DNA of 49,109 nt from the NCBI GenBank assembly GCA_030615765.1, contig JAUWYP010000017.1, forward strand, positions 1 to 49,109, given 5' to 3'. Position 1 is the stretch's first letter. Every line of letters starts with the position of its first letter. This DNA comes from Dehalococcoidia bacterium. GTDB taxonomy: Bacteria > Chloroflexota > Dehalococcoidia > SM23-28-2. This document shows, piece after piece, positions 1-6,106 of this stretch. A model generated the notes under the pieces. That model searched no databases, was not told the DNA's origin, and worked only from the letters and a program-made list of their open reading frames with translations. Position numbers and translations under genes: made by a program.

Positions 1-1
1 C

Positions 2-577
2 GGCATCTACCGGGTAGCTCCCCTGGCCCGCCTCAACGCCGCCGACGGCATGGCCACCCCCCTCGCTCAGGCGGAGTACGAGCGGTTCTACTCCACCCTG
101 GGGGGCAAGCCGGTGCACGCTACGCTGGCCACCCACTGGGCGCGGGTCATCGAGCTGGTGTACGCGGCCGAGCGGATGCTGGAGCTGATCCAGGACCCGG
201 AGATAACGAGCACCGACATCCGCACCATTCCCACCGAGACCCCCGGCGAGGGCATAGGGGTGGTGGAGGCGCCGCGGGGCGTCCTCATTCACCACTACTG
301 GGCAGACGAGAACGCCCTGGCCAAGAAGGTCAACCTGATCGTGGGGACGGGCCACAACAACGGTGCCATCGCCATGTCCATCAACAAGGCGGCTAAGGGC
401 CTGATCAAGAAGGGTACGGTGGTCAGCGAGGGTCTTCTCAACACCATCGAGATGGCCTTCCGCGCCTACGACCCCTGCTTGGCCTGTGCCACGCACTCCT
501 TGCCCGGGCAGATGCCCCTGGTCGTCAGCATCTACGACAGCCAGGGGAACCTTACCCAGCAGCTCAGAAGGGACTAG
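2..577 (+). CDS. [NiFe]-hydrogenase large subunit, C-terminal part (5' truncated by window)
   Basis: The open frame runs in from the left edge; the first internal Met at 50 is not the start because in-frame residues upstream (GIYRVAPLARLN) match the conserved large-subunit core. The C-terminal motif DPCLACATH supplies two Cys ligands of the Ni-Fe site and ends at the usual His cleavage point, followed by a 26-residue tail removed on maturation. The segment EAPRGVLIHHY and the tail SLPGQMPL resemble cytoplasmic group 3 (Mvh/Hox-like) enzymes, so H2 turnover coupled to a soluble acceptor is likely. The next gene encodes the matching protease. The DPC position is Cys, not Sec. Family assignment is firm; the subgroup is inference. 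Confidence 0.93.
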   Translation, partial: GIYRVAPLARLNAADGMATPLAQAEYERFYSTLGGKPVHATLATHWARVIELVYAAERMLELIQDPEITSTDIRTIPTETPGEGIGVVEAPRGVLIHHYWADENALAKKVNLIVGTGHNNGAIAMSINKAAKGLIKKGTVVSEGLLNTIEMAFRAYDPCLACATHSLPGQMPLVVSIYDSQGNLTQQLRRD

Positions 578-580
578 CGG

Positions 581-1063
581 TTGCGGACCCTCATCCTGGG
601 TCTGGGCAACCCTATCCTCTCCGACGACGCCGCCGGCCTTCAGGCTGCCCGCCAGCTATATGAACTGGTGGGTGGCGAGGATGTCGATCTGGTGGAGGCG
701 GCGGTAGCGGGAATGCAGACCCTCCAGCTTCTGTCTGGCTACGACCGGGCGGTGATCATCGACGTGGTGCAGGACGAGGCGAGGGTGGGCGAGGTCTGGC
801 GCCTCGATACCGACGACCTGGAAAATGTCTCGTCAACCTCCAGTCACGGCATCGGCGTGGGGCAGGCCCTGCGTCTGGCCCGGCTGATGCGTCTGCCCGT
901 GCCAGAGCAAATACTGATCTACGCTATCGCTGCTGCTGATACCTCCACCTTCGGCGAGAGCTTGACGCCTCAGCTCGGGAAAGCCCTGCCCGCCATCGTC
1001 CGCAGGATCGCCGCCGACCTGGCGGGTCCTTCCGGCCGGGGTGTTCGGCGTCAGCGAAAGTGA
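581..1063 (+). CDS. Hydrogenase maturation protease (HybD/HoxW/HycI family)
   Basis: This is a 160-residue nickel-dependent endopeptidase that removes the C-terminal tail of the hydrogenase large subunit. The N-terminus has the family signature GLGNPILSDDAAG. Candidate Ni-binding residues are Asp16, Asp61 (in VIIDVV) and His89 (in SSHGIG), matching the acidic-Asp-His triad of HybD. It starts with TTG three bases after the large-subunit stop, so the pair is almost certainly co-transcribed and translationally coupled. No other Met or GTG near the N-terminus would preserve the GLGNP motif. Confidence 0.92.
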   Translation: MRTLILGLGNPILSDDAAGLQAARQLYELVGGEDVDLVEAAVAGMQTLQLLSGYDRAVIIDVVQDEARVGEVWRLDTDDLENVSSTSSHGIGVGQALRLARLMRLPVPEQILIYAIAAADTSTFGESLTPQLGKALPAIVRRIAADLAGPSGRGVRRQRK

Positions 1064-1152
1064 CATTTTGTAAAAGCAGTTCGTAGTGGACACCTGAAGG
1101 CTTGCTCTCGCTCCCGTAGGGGGTAGAGTACCGCCGCAGAAAGGAGCGAGAC

Positions 1153-1345
1153 GTGACCGATAGGGTGAGCACGGCAGAGGTGCTGGCCCGGCGGCGCAGC
1201 GATGAGACGCGGGCCTTCGTCCGCCAGGTCAAACGGGTGACTCGTCGCCGGTTCAGCCCCGAGGACTGAGGTGCGCGTTGTCCTGGAGGGCTTCCGAGGC
1301 GAGGTGAAGATAAGCGACCTGTGCCAGAGAGAGGGGATCCGCCGA
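1153..1345 (+). pseudogene. IS3-family-like transposase OrfA N-terminal fragment, frameshifted
   Basis: A GTG with a good ribosome-binding site (AAGGAGCGAGAC) opens a 38-codon frame ending in RRRFSPED and stop. Reading resumes one base shifted at 1271 as VRVVLEGFRGEVKISDLC followed by QREGI. Together these reproduce the N-terminal helix-turn-helix of IS3-type OrfA proteins, where SPED is normally followed directly by K-V-R-I-V-L-E-G. The extra base in TGAG at 1267-1270 explains the break. Similarity ends abruptly near 1345, where a tRNA-like sequence begins, so the remainder of the element is gone. No transposase catalytic part or complete terminal repeat is visible. Confidence 0.7.
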
Positions 1346-1350
1346 GGGCC

Positions 1351-1395
1351 TGGAGGGCCGGGTGGGATTCGAACCCATGACTCCCGGATGTCCCC
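1351..1395 (-). other. tRNA 3' fragment (T arm, acceptor 3' strand and CCA)
   Basis: On the minus strand the sequence ends with a T arm (GGGTTCGAATCCC), an acceptor 3' half CCGGCCC, a discriminator T and CCA. No matching GGGCCGG acceptor 5' half, D arm or anticodon arm can be found within 100 bases upstream, so this is not a complete tRNA. Such 3' halves are left where elements recombine into tRNA genes, and it abuts the broken transposase fragment exactly at its CCA end. The rest of the 1064-1653 interval shows nothing else recognisable. Confidence 0.45.
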
Positions 1396-1626
1396 ACATG
1401 GCACAGGCTGAGGGCTAACTGCTAAGGCCTCAGATTCAAGAACTCCAGGGAGACCCAAGGGAAAACACGGGGCTTCCGTGATCCATTGCGACCGTCTTTG
1501 AGCCGCCCAGTGGACCGGCCACCCTGCTCTGCCTGGCCACGAGCGCGCCGGATCATCGCTCGACCGGTGCTAAGTGGTTTGGATCACGAGTACGGGGGGA
1601 TGACTGCTTGTCCTGCAAGGAGACGG

Positions 1627-1646
1627 ATGGGGTATTGGCACCCCAT
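1627..1646 (-). terminator. Perfect inverted repeat just downstream of csoR
   Basis: Arms ATGGGGT and ACCCCAT (7 bp, perfect) flank a 6-base loop, eight bases past the csoR stop. No U tract follows on the minus strand, so a weak terminator is only one reading. The GGGGT/ACCCC arms also resemble GC-rich palindromes bound by CsoR-family repressors. Confidence 0.3.
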
Positions 1647-1653
1647 AACACCG

Positions 1654-1956
1654 CTAGCGTCTCATGGCGCGACGGATAACACCCATAAGCTCGCGGATCA
1701 TAGGGTCGCCATGCTCGCCGCGAATTGCCTCGGCCACGCAGCCGTCGATGTGATCTTGGAGGAGCAAGAGAGCCACCTCATCGGCGGCGTGGGTAAGGGC
1801 CGTCAACTGCTGAATGATGTCGGGACAGTAGCGGTTCTCCTCGATCATCCGCTGGATGCCGCGCGCCTGGCCCTCGATTTTGCGCATACGTTGCAGAAGC
1901 ACGTCCTTGTCTTTGCTATACAAATAGTGGTGAACTGTCTTTTTTCTCTCTACCAT
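1654..1956 (-). CDS. csoR: CsoR-type metal-sensing transcriptional repressor (DUF156)
   Basis: This 100-residue all-helical repressor belongs to the CsoR/RcnR/FrmR family. Cys44, His69 and Cys73 (in NRYCPD and DHIDGC) reproduce the Cys-x24-His-x3-Cys Cu(I) ligand set of CsoR; the persulfide sensor CstR lacks the His and FrmR has a different N-terminus. It is preceded by a strong ribosome site (AGGAGGCGATCGAC) before ATG. It is transcribed away from the copper/thiol gene run starting at 2201, so it probably controls itself and that run. Copper is the likely ligand by residue pattern; the target genes are inference. Confidence 0.9.
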   Translation of the reverse strand: MVERKKTVHHYLYSKDKDVLLQRMRKIEGQARGIQRMIEENRYCPDIIQQLTALTHAADEVALLLLQDHIDGCVAEAIRGEHGDPMIRELMGVIRRAMRR

Positions 1957-1992
1957 GTCGATCGCCTCCTGATCCGACGGCGTCGGGTCACA

Positions 1993-2024
1993 ATTATACT
2001 AGCATAAGGTATTGCCGCACGCAA
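1993..2024 (-). promoter_or_regulatory. Putative csoR promoter
   Basis: Read on the minus strand, TATAAT lies 37 bases upstream of the csoR ATG. The best -35 match is TTGCGT with an unusually long 20-bp spacer. ATAC and GTAT form a short dyad across the -10 and upstream flank, a possible operator. Confidence 0.45.
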
Positions 2025-2073
2025 GGCGGCGCGCCTGAGCGGCAGCGGTGAACACAGAATGCTGGGGCGACGG

Positions 2074-2105
2074 CTTGCATCCGCGGGGGGGGCGTGTGCT
2101 ATACT
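2074..2105 (+). promoter_or_regulatory. Putative promoter with G-tract operator for the copper/thiol cluster
   Basis: TTGCAT and TATACT are separated by a 20-bp spacer containing a run of eight G. CsoR/RcnR-family repressors recognise G-tract operators, so this could be a CsoR site placed between the promoter elements. The first gene starts about 95 bases downstream. Confidence 0.4.
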
Positions 2106-2200
2106 GGCTGCATGTACGGGGTAGACATCCCTGCGGCTGGAAGTTGGCCCGCGTATCCACGCAGCGTCGTCATCGCCGATGGAGCTTCAGAAGAGCGGAT

Positions 2201-2665
2201 ATGGAGCGAACAGAGTTGAGAAAGCTGCACCGCTATGTGCCACTGGCCGCGGCCGCTCTTGTGGTTATGGCTGCCGCTCTGATCCCGTCCGCTGGCTTGG
2301 CCGCGAGCGTAGGCGATGCGCATTCGGCGGCCCCAGCCGTCGCTCAGACGCTCCAGGATCTGCCGGCCGATCCTGGAGCCGTCGGCGGGTCAGGTTGGGC
2401 TGCTAGTCCGGCCGTCGACGCCGACGAGGGCTGCTGTGGCGATGGCCACATGTGGGGTTGGGATGTCGGTTGGTGGTGGCTGCTCATGCCGATGGGGATG
2501 ATCATCTTCTGGGGCAGCATTATCGCGCTCATCATCTGGGCGATTCGCCAGTCCAGCGAAGGTCGTGGCGGCGGGGGCAACGCCGTCGAAATTGCGAGGG
2601 GCCGCTATGCCCGCGGCGAGATCTCGCGCGAAGAGTTCGACCAGATCCGCCGAGATCTGGCCTAG
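2201..2665 (+). CDS. Membrane-anchored SHOCT-domain protein with Cys/His/Met/Trp-rich loop
   Basis: A 154-residue protein begins with a basic N-terminus and hydrophobic signal or anchor (residues about 12-35). An exposed loop follows containing GCCGDGHMWGW and then a second membrane segment starting WWWLLMPMGMIIFW. The cytoplasmic end is a SHOCT domain (short C-terminal, oligomerisation-type) reading RYARGEISREEFDQIRRDL. The loop's vicinal Cys, His and Met residues could bind copper. The ATG at 2201 is chosen because the longer frame from 2048 is Arg/Trp-rich and overlaps the promoter. It is the first gene of the csoR-divergent run. Confidence 0.75.
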   Translation: MERTELRKLHRYVPLAAAALVVMAAALIPSAGLAASVGDAHSAAPAVAQTLQDLPADPGAVGGSGWAASPAVDADEGCCGDGHMWGWDVGWWWLLMPMGMIIFWGSIIALIIWAIRQSSEGRGGGGNAVEIARGRYARGEISREEFDQIRRDLA

Positions 2666-2690
2666 GCCGCAGAATTTCCGCGGGGGTGCT

Positions 2691-3248
2691 GTGGTGAGGA
2701 AGAGGACTTCCGCCCGACGAGGCAAGCGTAGCAGGAAGCCGACCCGCAAGCGACTGGCTCGGCTTTGGCCGTCGGCCATGGCTGTTGCACTGGTGGGGAT
2801 TGTCGTCCTAGTCGTTGTCTTTGCCGCCGTTGGAGGCAAGGGCAGGCAGTCGCAGCCCGCCCTGACGCCCGTAACTGAGTCTAACGGCGGAAGCCGCGCT
2901 GCGTCGTCTCGTACAGGCGGGCCAGCCATCTACTTCCCGATTACGGAGGTGGACTTCGGGCAGGTTCCCCTGGACACCCCCGCCTCCTACGCCTTCGAGT
3001 TCGCCAATGTGGGCGACGACACCCTTCGCGTCGAAGACGTGGAGGTGAAGATGCTGGAGGGGTGCTGACCCTTCAAGCCGGTCGTAGGTTCTACGACTCT
3101 GAAACCGGGCGAGGGGAGCGAGATATCGTTCACCACTATGATGCACCAAGGCATGGGTGGACCTCACCTGTTCGAAATAGCCGTGCGCTGCAACGACCCT
3201 CTGGAGCCAGTCCACAAGTTGTATGTGAAAGCCCTCTTCAGGCCCTAG
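2691..3248 (+). CDS. Predicted selenoprotein: anchored Ig-like (DUF1573-type) protein, in-frame TGA at 3066-3068 read as Sec
   Basis: A 185-residue reading, if TGA encodes Sec126. Residues 1-26 are strongly basic, 27-48 form a membrane anchor, and an exported domain follows with FPITEVDFGQVPLDTP and FEFANVGDDTLRVEDV, typical of DUF1573/ASH-like beta sandwiches. The TGA follows LEGC, giving Cys125-Sec126-Pro. The same frame continues for 59 more codons with family-like sequence (KPVVGSTTLKPGE, HLFEIAVRCNDPLEPVHKL) to TAG. In relatives I recall a Cys-Cys-Pro at this point. A hairpin follows at the correct SECIS distance. GTG at 2691 or 2694 is the start. The alternative is a nonsense-mutated pseudogene, but the hairpin and intact downstream frame argue against it. 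Confidence 0.78.
3066..3097 (+). promoter_or_regulatory. Bacterial SECIS-like element (UGA plus apical hairpin)
   Basis: Twelve bases after the TGA lies a perfect hairpin, GTCGTAG-GTT-CTACGAC (3081-3097). The apical GGU falls at +19 to +21 after UGA, the same place where, from memory, the E. coli fdhF element presents its GGUC loop to SelB. GGU at +12 to +14 and A at +18 also coincide with fdhF. The bulged U of fdhF is not evident here. Confidence 0.75.
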
Positions 3249-3267
3249 GGGAGGCGCGCTGCTGGTT

Positions 3268-3597
3268 GTGGGTAGAAAGGATGATGGCGAGACGAACACA
3301 CCTACCCAGCCTCGATCCCCGGCATTCGTCTGCCCTTCCGAGGAGAGCGTCGATGCCTACCGCCTGGAGGCAGAGAGAGGGCACCTTTTCACCAGGATGC
3401 CCCGCTTCTGTGGCTGCACCAACTTGCCGCGGGACCCTCACAAGAGCTTGCTGGACTGTTTCATTGACGAAGACGGCACCTTCGACCGGCGCGCAGCGGT
3501 CTGTGGGCTGCGCATAGCCATCGCCTTGGACGCTGCCGATTGGCAGGACGAGGGCGCCAGGATTGCGGAGGTGCGAAAGGGGATCGACGAGAAGTAG
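3268..3597 (+). CDS. Degenerate PCYCGC-type protein without membrane anchor
   Basis: A 109-residue protein paralogous to the one starting at 8462: PRFCGC replaces PCYCGC, and LPRDPHKSLLDCFIDEDGTF parallels the matching segment there. It lacks the N-terminal membrane segment and has lost several Cys (PRFCGC has two, and the late Cys-x2-Cys pair is reduced to one). GTG at 3268 is the only start giving sensible spacing after the selenoprotein, but the frame stays open upstream (through GGALLVV), so an anchor may have been lost by frameshift. It lies 19 bases after the selenoprotein stop. It is either functional in reduced form or decaying; the role is unknown. Confidence 0.7.
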   Translation: MGRKDDGETNTPTQPRSPAFVCPSEESVDAYRLEAERGHLFTRMPRFCGCTNLPRDPHKSLLDCFIDEDGTFDRRAAVCGLRIAIALDAADWQDEGARIAEVRKGIDEK

Positions 3598-3653
3598 GGG
3601 GCCTTTGGCTCAGGCACCGACACAAGTCCGGTGCGCTCGGAGAGGAGGGAGTC

Positions 3654-4595
3654 ATGAAGCCCGGGAGGATGCGGTTGAAGGGGTGGCTAGCCGTCTACGC
3701 GGTAGCAGTCAGCCTGGTCGTGTTCGGCGGAGGCTTGTTCGCGGCTGGGTTCTTCAGCCGCGGTCTGGTGGATGAGGACGGGTCGGCTGGCAGCACCGCC
3801 GCTGGCAACACCGCCGCCAGCGCTGGCGGCGGCGAGCTCGTGGCGGCGCTCCTGCCCGACGATGGGATAACGGTGCAGGCCCGGTGGGGGGACGCCATGC
3901 CCCGCCTGGTAGAGCTTGGGGTCATCGACATTGATAAGTTCAAGGCTGCTGCTGCAGGCAAGGGCCAGCCCCTGACCGAGGAGGAACTGACCATCCTCAC
4001 CGAGGGTTCCGACGAGAACCTGAGGATCGATGCCGACAACGCCTACTTCATGGTCACCGCGCTCTGGGCTCTGGGCATCGCCAACAAGAACCCGATTCTG
4101 GAGGAGGGGCCAATGGCGGAGCGCGGTTGGGAGAACCGGGGCAACTATGCTGCTACCGGCGGCTGGAGACTCGGCAAGCAGCCGGGAGGAGAGTACGTCA
4201 GCGCGTTCGAGGTTCTGCCCCTGACGCCCGACCAGCAGGCCATCGTCGAAGAGGTAGCCCACAATTCATATCGTCCCTGCTGTGGCAACCCTACCGCCTT
4301 CCCGGACTGCAACCACGGCGCGGCCGCTCTAGGCCTCGCCTATCTTATGGCCTCCCAGGGGGCGTCGGCCGATGACATCTTCGAGGCCGTCAAGGCCTTC
4401 AATTCGTTCTGGTTCCCGCAGCAGTATCACACCCTTGCTCGCTACTTTGATCAGCAAGGCGAGTCATGGTCAGAGGTGGATGCTCGCACCGTCGTCGGCA
4501 TTGAGTACTCCAGCTCTGGCGGCTTCAGGCAGGTACAAGCGGCGGTCCAAGCCGGAGGAGATGTGCCACAGCCCGGCGCTGCCAGCGGCTGCTGA
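3654..4595 (+). CDS. Membrane-anchored Cys/His-motif protein of unrecognised family
   Basis: I do not recognise a named family. The 313-residue protein starts after AGGAGGGAGTC. Residues 11-33 are a membrane anchor, followed by a Gly/Ala/Ser linker and an exported domain. The striking motif RPCCGNPTAFPDCNHGAA (Cys209, Cys210, Cys219, His221) looks like a metal or redox site, followed by helical sequence ending FNSFWFPQQYHTLARYF. The protein ends SGC, so its last residue is Cys. Its 3' end is duplicated at 5491-5572. Position between a PCYCGC protein and a DsbA-like protein suggests thiol or copper chemistry outside the membrane. Confidence 0.8.
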   Translation: MKPGRMRLKGWLAVYAVAVSLVVFGGGLFAAGFFSRGLVDEDGSAGSTAAGNTAASAGGGELVAALLPDDGITVQARWGDAMPRLVELGVIDIDKFKAAAAGKGQPLTEEELTILTEGSDENLRIDADNAYFMVTALWALGIANKNPILEEGPMAERGWENRGNYAATGGWRLGKQPGGEYVSAFEVLPLTPDQQAIVEEVAHNSYRPCCGNPTAFPDCNHGAAALGLAYLMASQGASADDIFEAVKAFNSFWFPQQYHTLARYFDQQGESWSEVDARTVVGIEYSSSGGFRQVQAAVQAGGDVPQPGAASGC

Positions 4596-4602
4596 GCATA
4601 GA
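4521..4602 (+). repeat. 82-bp direct repeat, copy A (3' end of the Cys/His-motif gene)
   Basis: Copy A spans the last 24 codons, the stop and 7 bases beyond. It matches 5491-5572 at 76 of 82 positions by my hand alignment. A further short match, CAAGGAAGTGA, lies downstream of both copies (before the dsbA-like and cupredoxin genes). Confidence 0.9.
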
Positions 4603-4663
4603 TGACATCTGCGCACCGAGAAGAACCGAGGGACGGTGCTCAAAGCAAGGAAGTGAGGACGAG

Positions 4664-5452
4664 ATGGAAGAGCAGACAAGGGAAAGGGCTCAGCTGAGGC
4701 CCTACATGCTTTCGGCAGCTGTGTCAGCGGGCGTCCTGGTGTTTGCGGCCGCCTTCTTCGTACTTGGCTTCGCCGCGCACGCTACCATCGACGACGATGA
4801 CGGCGGGCCAACCTCCGCGTTGCCAGCGAGCGCGGCATCGCCCACCGGCCCGTCGGCCCAGGGCTCGTCCAGCGGTGAGCCAACGCCGGCGCCGCTCGTC
4901 CAGGTCAGCGTTGATGATGACCCCAGCTGGGGTCCAGCGGACGCGCCGGTGACAATCATCGAGTTCAGCGATTTCCAGTGCCCGTTCTGTCTTCGTTTCT
5001 GGAATCAGACCCTGCCCCAGATCAAGCAGGAATACCAGGACAAGGTAAGGTTCGTCTATCGCGATTTCCCCCTCACCGGCATTCACGAGTGGGCTCAAAA
5101 GGCAGCCGAGGCAGCCGAATGCGCCGACGATCAGGACAAGTTCTGGGAGTACCACGACCTGATATTTGGCAACCAGAACGCTCTGAGCGAGCAACTGAAC
5201 ACCGCAGGGCTAGACGGCGTGCTGGCCACGTTCAAGTCATACGCCGCCGACCTGGGCCTGGACACAGCGACCTTCGGCGACTGCCTCGACTCGGGCGAGT
5301 ACACGGCGGAGGTGCTGAAGGACCTGCAGGACGGCCAGTCCTACGGGGTGACGGGCACACCCGCCTTCTTCATCAATGGTCAGCTGGTGTCCGGCGCCCA
5401 GCCTTTCGCCAACTTCAAGGCGGTCATCGACGCCGCCCTCGAAGAGGCCTAG
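4664..5452 (+). CDS. Membrane-anchored DsbA-family thiol-disulfide oxidoreductase
   Basis: A 262-residue protein with an N-terminal membrane anchor (about 15-37), an Ala/Ser/Pro-rich linker, then a thioredoxin-fold DsbA domain of the Thioredoxin_4 type. The active site is CPFC (Cys106, Cys109) in EFSDFQCPFC, and the cis-proline loop is VTGTPAFFING. The helical insertion carries EAAECADDQDKFWEYHDLIF, typical of this family. It probably oxidises or reduces cysteines of its exported neighbours (selenoprotein, PCYCGC and CuA proteins). No DsbB partner is in the window. Confidence 0.93.
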   Translation: MEEQTRERAQLRPYMLSAAVSAGVLVFAAAFFVLGFAAHATIDDDDGGPTSALPASAASPTGPSAQGSSSGEPTPAPLVQVSVDDDPSWGPADAPVTIIEFSDFQCPFCLRFWNQTLPQIKQEYQDKVRFVYRDFPLTGIHEWAQKAAEAAECADDQDKFWEYHDLIFGNQNALSEQLNTAGLDGVLATFKSYAADLGLDTATFGDCLDSGEYTAEVLKDLQDGQSYGVTGTPAFFINGQLVSGAQPFANFKAVIDAALEEA

Positions 5453-5478
5453 ACCGCTGACAGCCGAGGAGGACCCGA

Positions 5479-5571
5479 ATGCACCGGTGTGGCTTCAGAC
5501 AGGTACAAGCCGCGGTCCAGGCCGGAGGAGAAGTGCCGCAGCCCGGCGCTGCCAGCGGCTGCTCAGCATAG
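5479..5571 (+). CDS. 30-codon ORF made from the duplicated gene tail
   Basis: An ATG with a good ribosome site (GAGGAGGACCCGA) opens a 30-residue frame whose body is the duplicated C-terminus of the 3654 gene. The five differences within the shared codons all fall at third positions; four are silent and one is Asp to Glu. TGA in copy A is TCA here, extending the end to SGCSA. It could be a small secreted-like peptide, or the last piece of a deleted paralogue. Coding status is uncertain. Confidence 0.4.
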   Translation: MHRCGFRQVQAAVQAGGEVPQPGAASGCSA

Positions 5572-5572
5572 A
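5491..5572 (+). repeat. 82-bp direct repeat, copy B
   Basis: Second copy of the 4521-4602 repeat, between the dsbA-like and cupredoxin genes. It keeps the same reading frame and shares the GCATAGA boundary. Confidence 0.9.
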
Positions 5573-5626
5573 GACCGCGCTCCGAGGCCAAGGAAGTGAC
5601 TGCTAGAGAGCGGAACGTATGGAGAG

Positions 5627-6106
5627 GTGAACGTGAACTTGAACTGGCTGGCGCTGGCTGCTGTGGTAGCCTTGTCTCTGCTGGCGGTGTCTCTGGGCAG
5701 CCTCCTGCCCTTCCCGAGCGCCGAGGCCAGAACGCGGGAGTTCACCCTGGAGGCCAGCCAGTTCAGCTACTCGCCCTATAGGCTAGAGGTCAACAAGGGC
5801 GACCGGGTGATCCTGCGCCTGGAGCCCCAAGACGTGACGCACGGCCTGTACATCGATGGCTACGGGCTCGAGACCCACGCCTCGGTCGGGGAGACCGCCG
5901 TCCTGGAGTTTGTGGCGGACAAGCCCGGCACCTTTCGTTTTCACTGCTCGACGACTTGCGGCAGCCTGCACCCGTTCATGATCGGCCAGCTATCGGTTGG
6001 GCCCAACACGCCCTTCGCCGCTTCCGCCATCGCCCTGGTGCTGGTGGCCCTGGGTGCCCTGGGCTACGGCTGGTGGAGGATAGGGAACCGTGACGCTGGC
6101 AACTGA
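5627..6106 (+). CDS. Membrane-anchored CuA-type cupredoxin (COX2-like domain)
   Basis: A 159-residue protein with an N-terminal membrane segment (7-27), a cupredoxin domain and a C-terminal membrane helix near 130-150. The domain ends in HCSTTCGSLHPFM, giving Cys107-x3-Cys111-x3-His115-x2-Met118 plus His72: the complete CuA ligand set of cytochrome oxidase subunit II and N2O reductase. It therefore probably carries a binuclear CuA electron-transfer centre outside the membrane. No catalytic oxidase subunit is nearby. It overlaps the polyferredoxin start by 17 bases. The start is GTG at 5627; an ATG at 5619 runs into a stop at once. Confidence 0.88.
   Translation: MNVNLNWLALAAVVALSLLAVSLGSLLPFPSAEARTREFTLEASQFSYSPYRLEVNKGDRVILRLEPQDVTHGLYIDGYGLETHASVGETAVLEFVADKPGTFRFHCSTTCGSLHPFMIGQLSVGPNTPFAASAIALVLVALGALGYGWWRIGNRDAGN

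Noticed and set aside
1351-1440. A complete class II tRNA on the minus strand
   Set aside because: The T arm and acceptor 3' half are clear, but no acceptor 5' half, D arm or anticodon stem can be folded from the upstream sequence.
2048-2200. Longer N-terminus for the SHOCT protein
   Set aside because: Arg/Trp/His-rich, not signal-like, and overlaps the predicted promoter and G-tract.
2691-3068. Treating the DUF1573-like gene as ending at the TGA (or as a nonsense pseudogene)
   Set aside because: Family-like sequence continues in the same frame for 59 codons and a SECIS-like hairpin sits at the expected distance; recoding explains more of the sequence.
4593-4640. SECIS for the TGA ending the Cys/His-motif gene
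   Set aside because: The only nearby hairpin (AGAT-GAC-ATCT) is short and too close to the TGA; kept only as a low-interest note.
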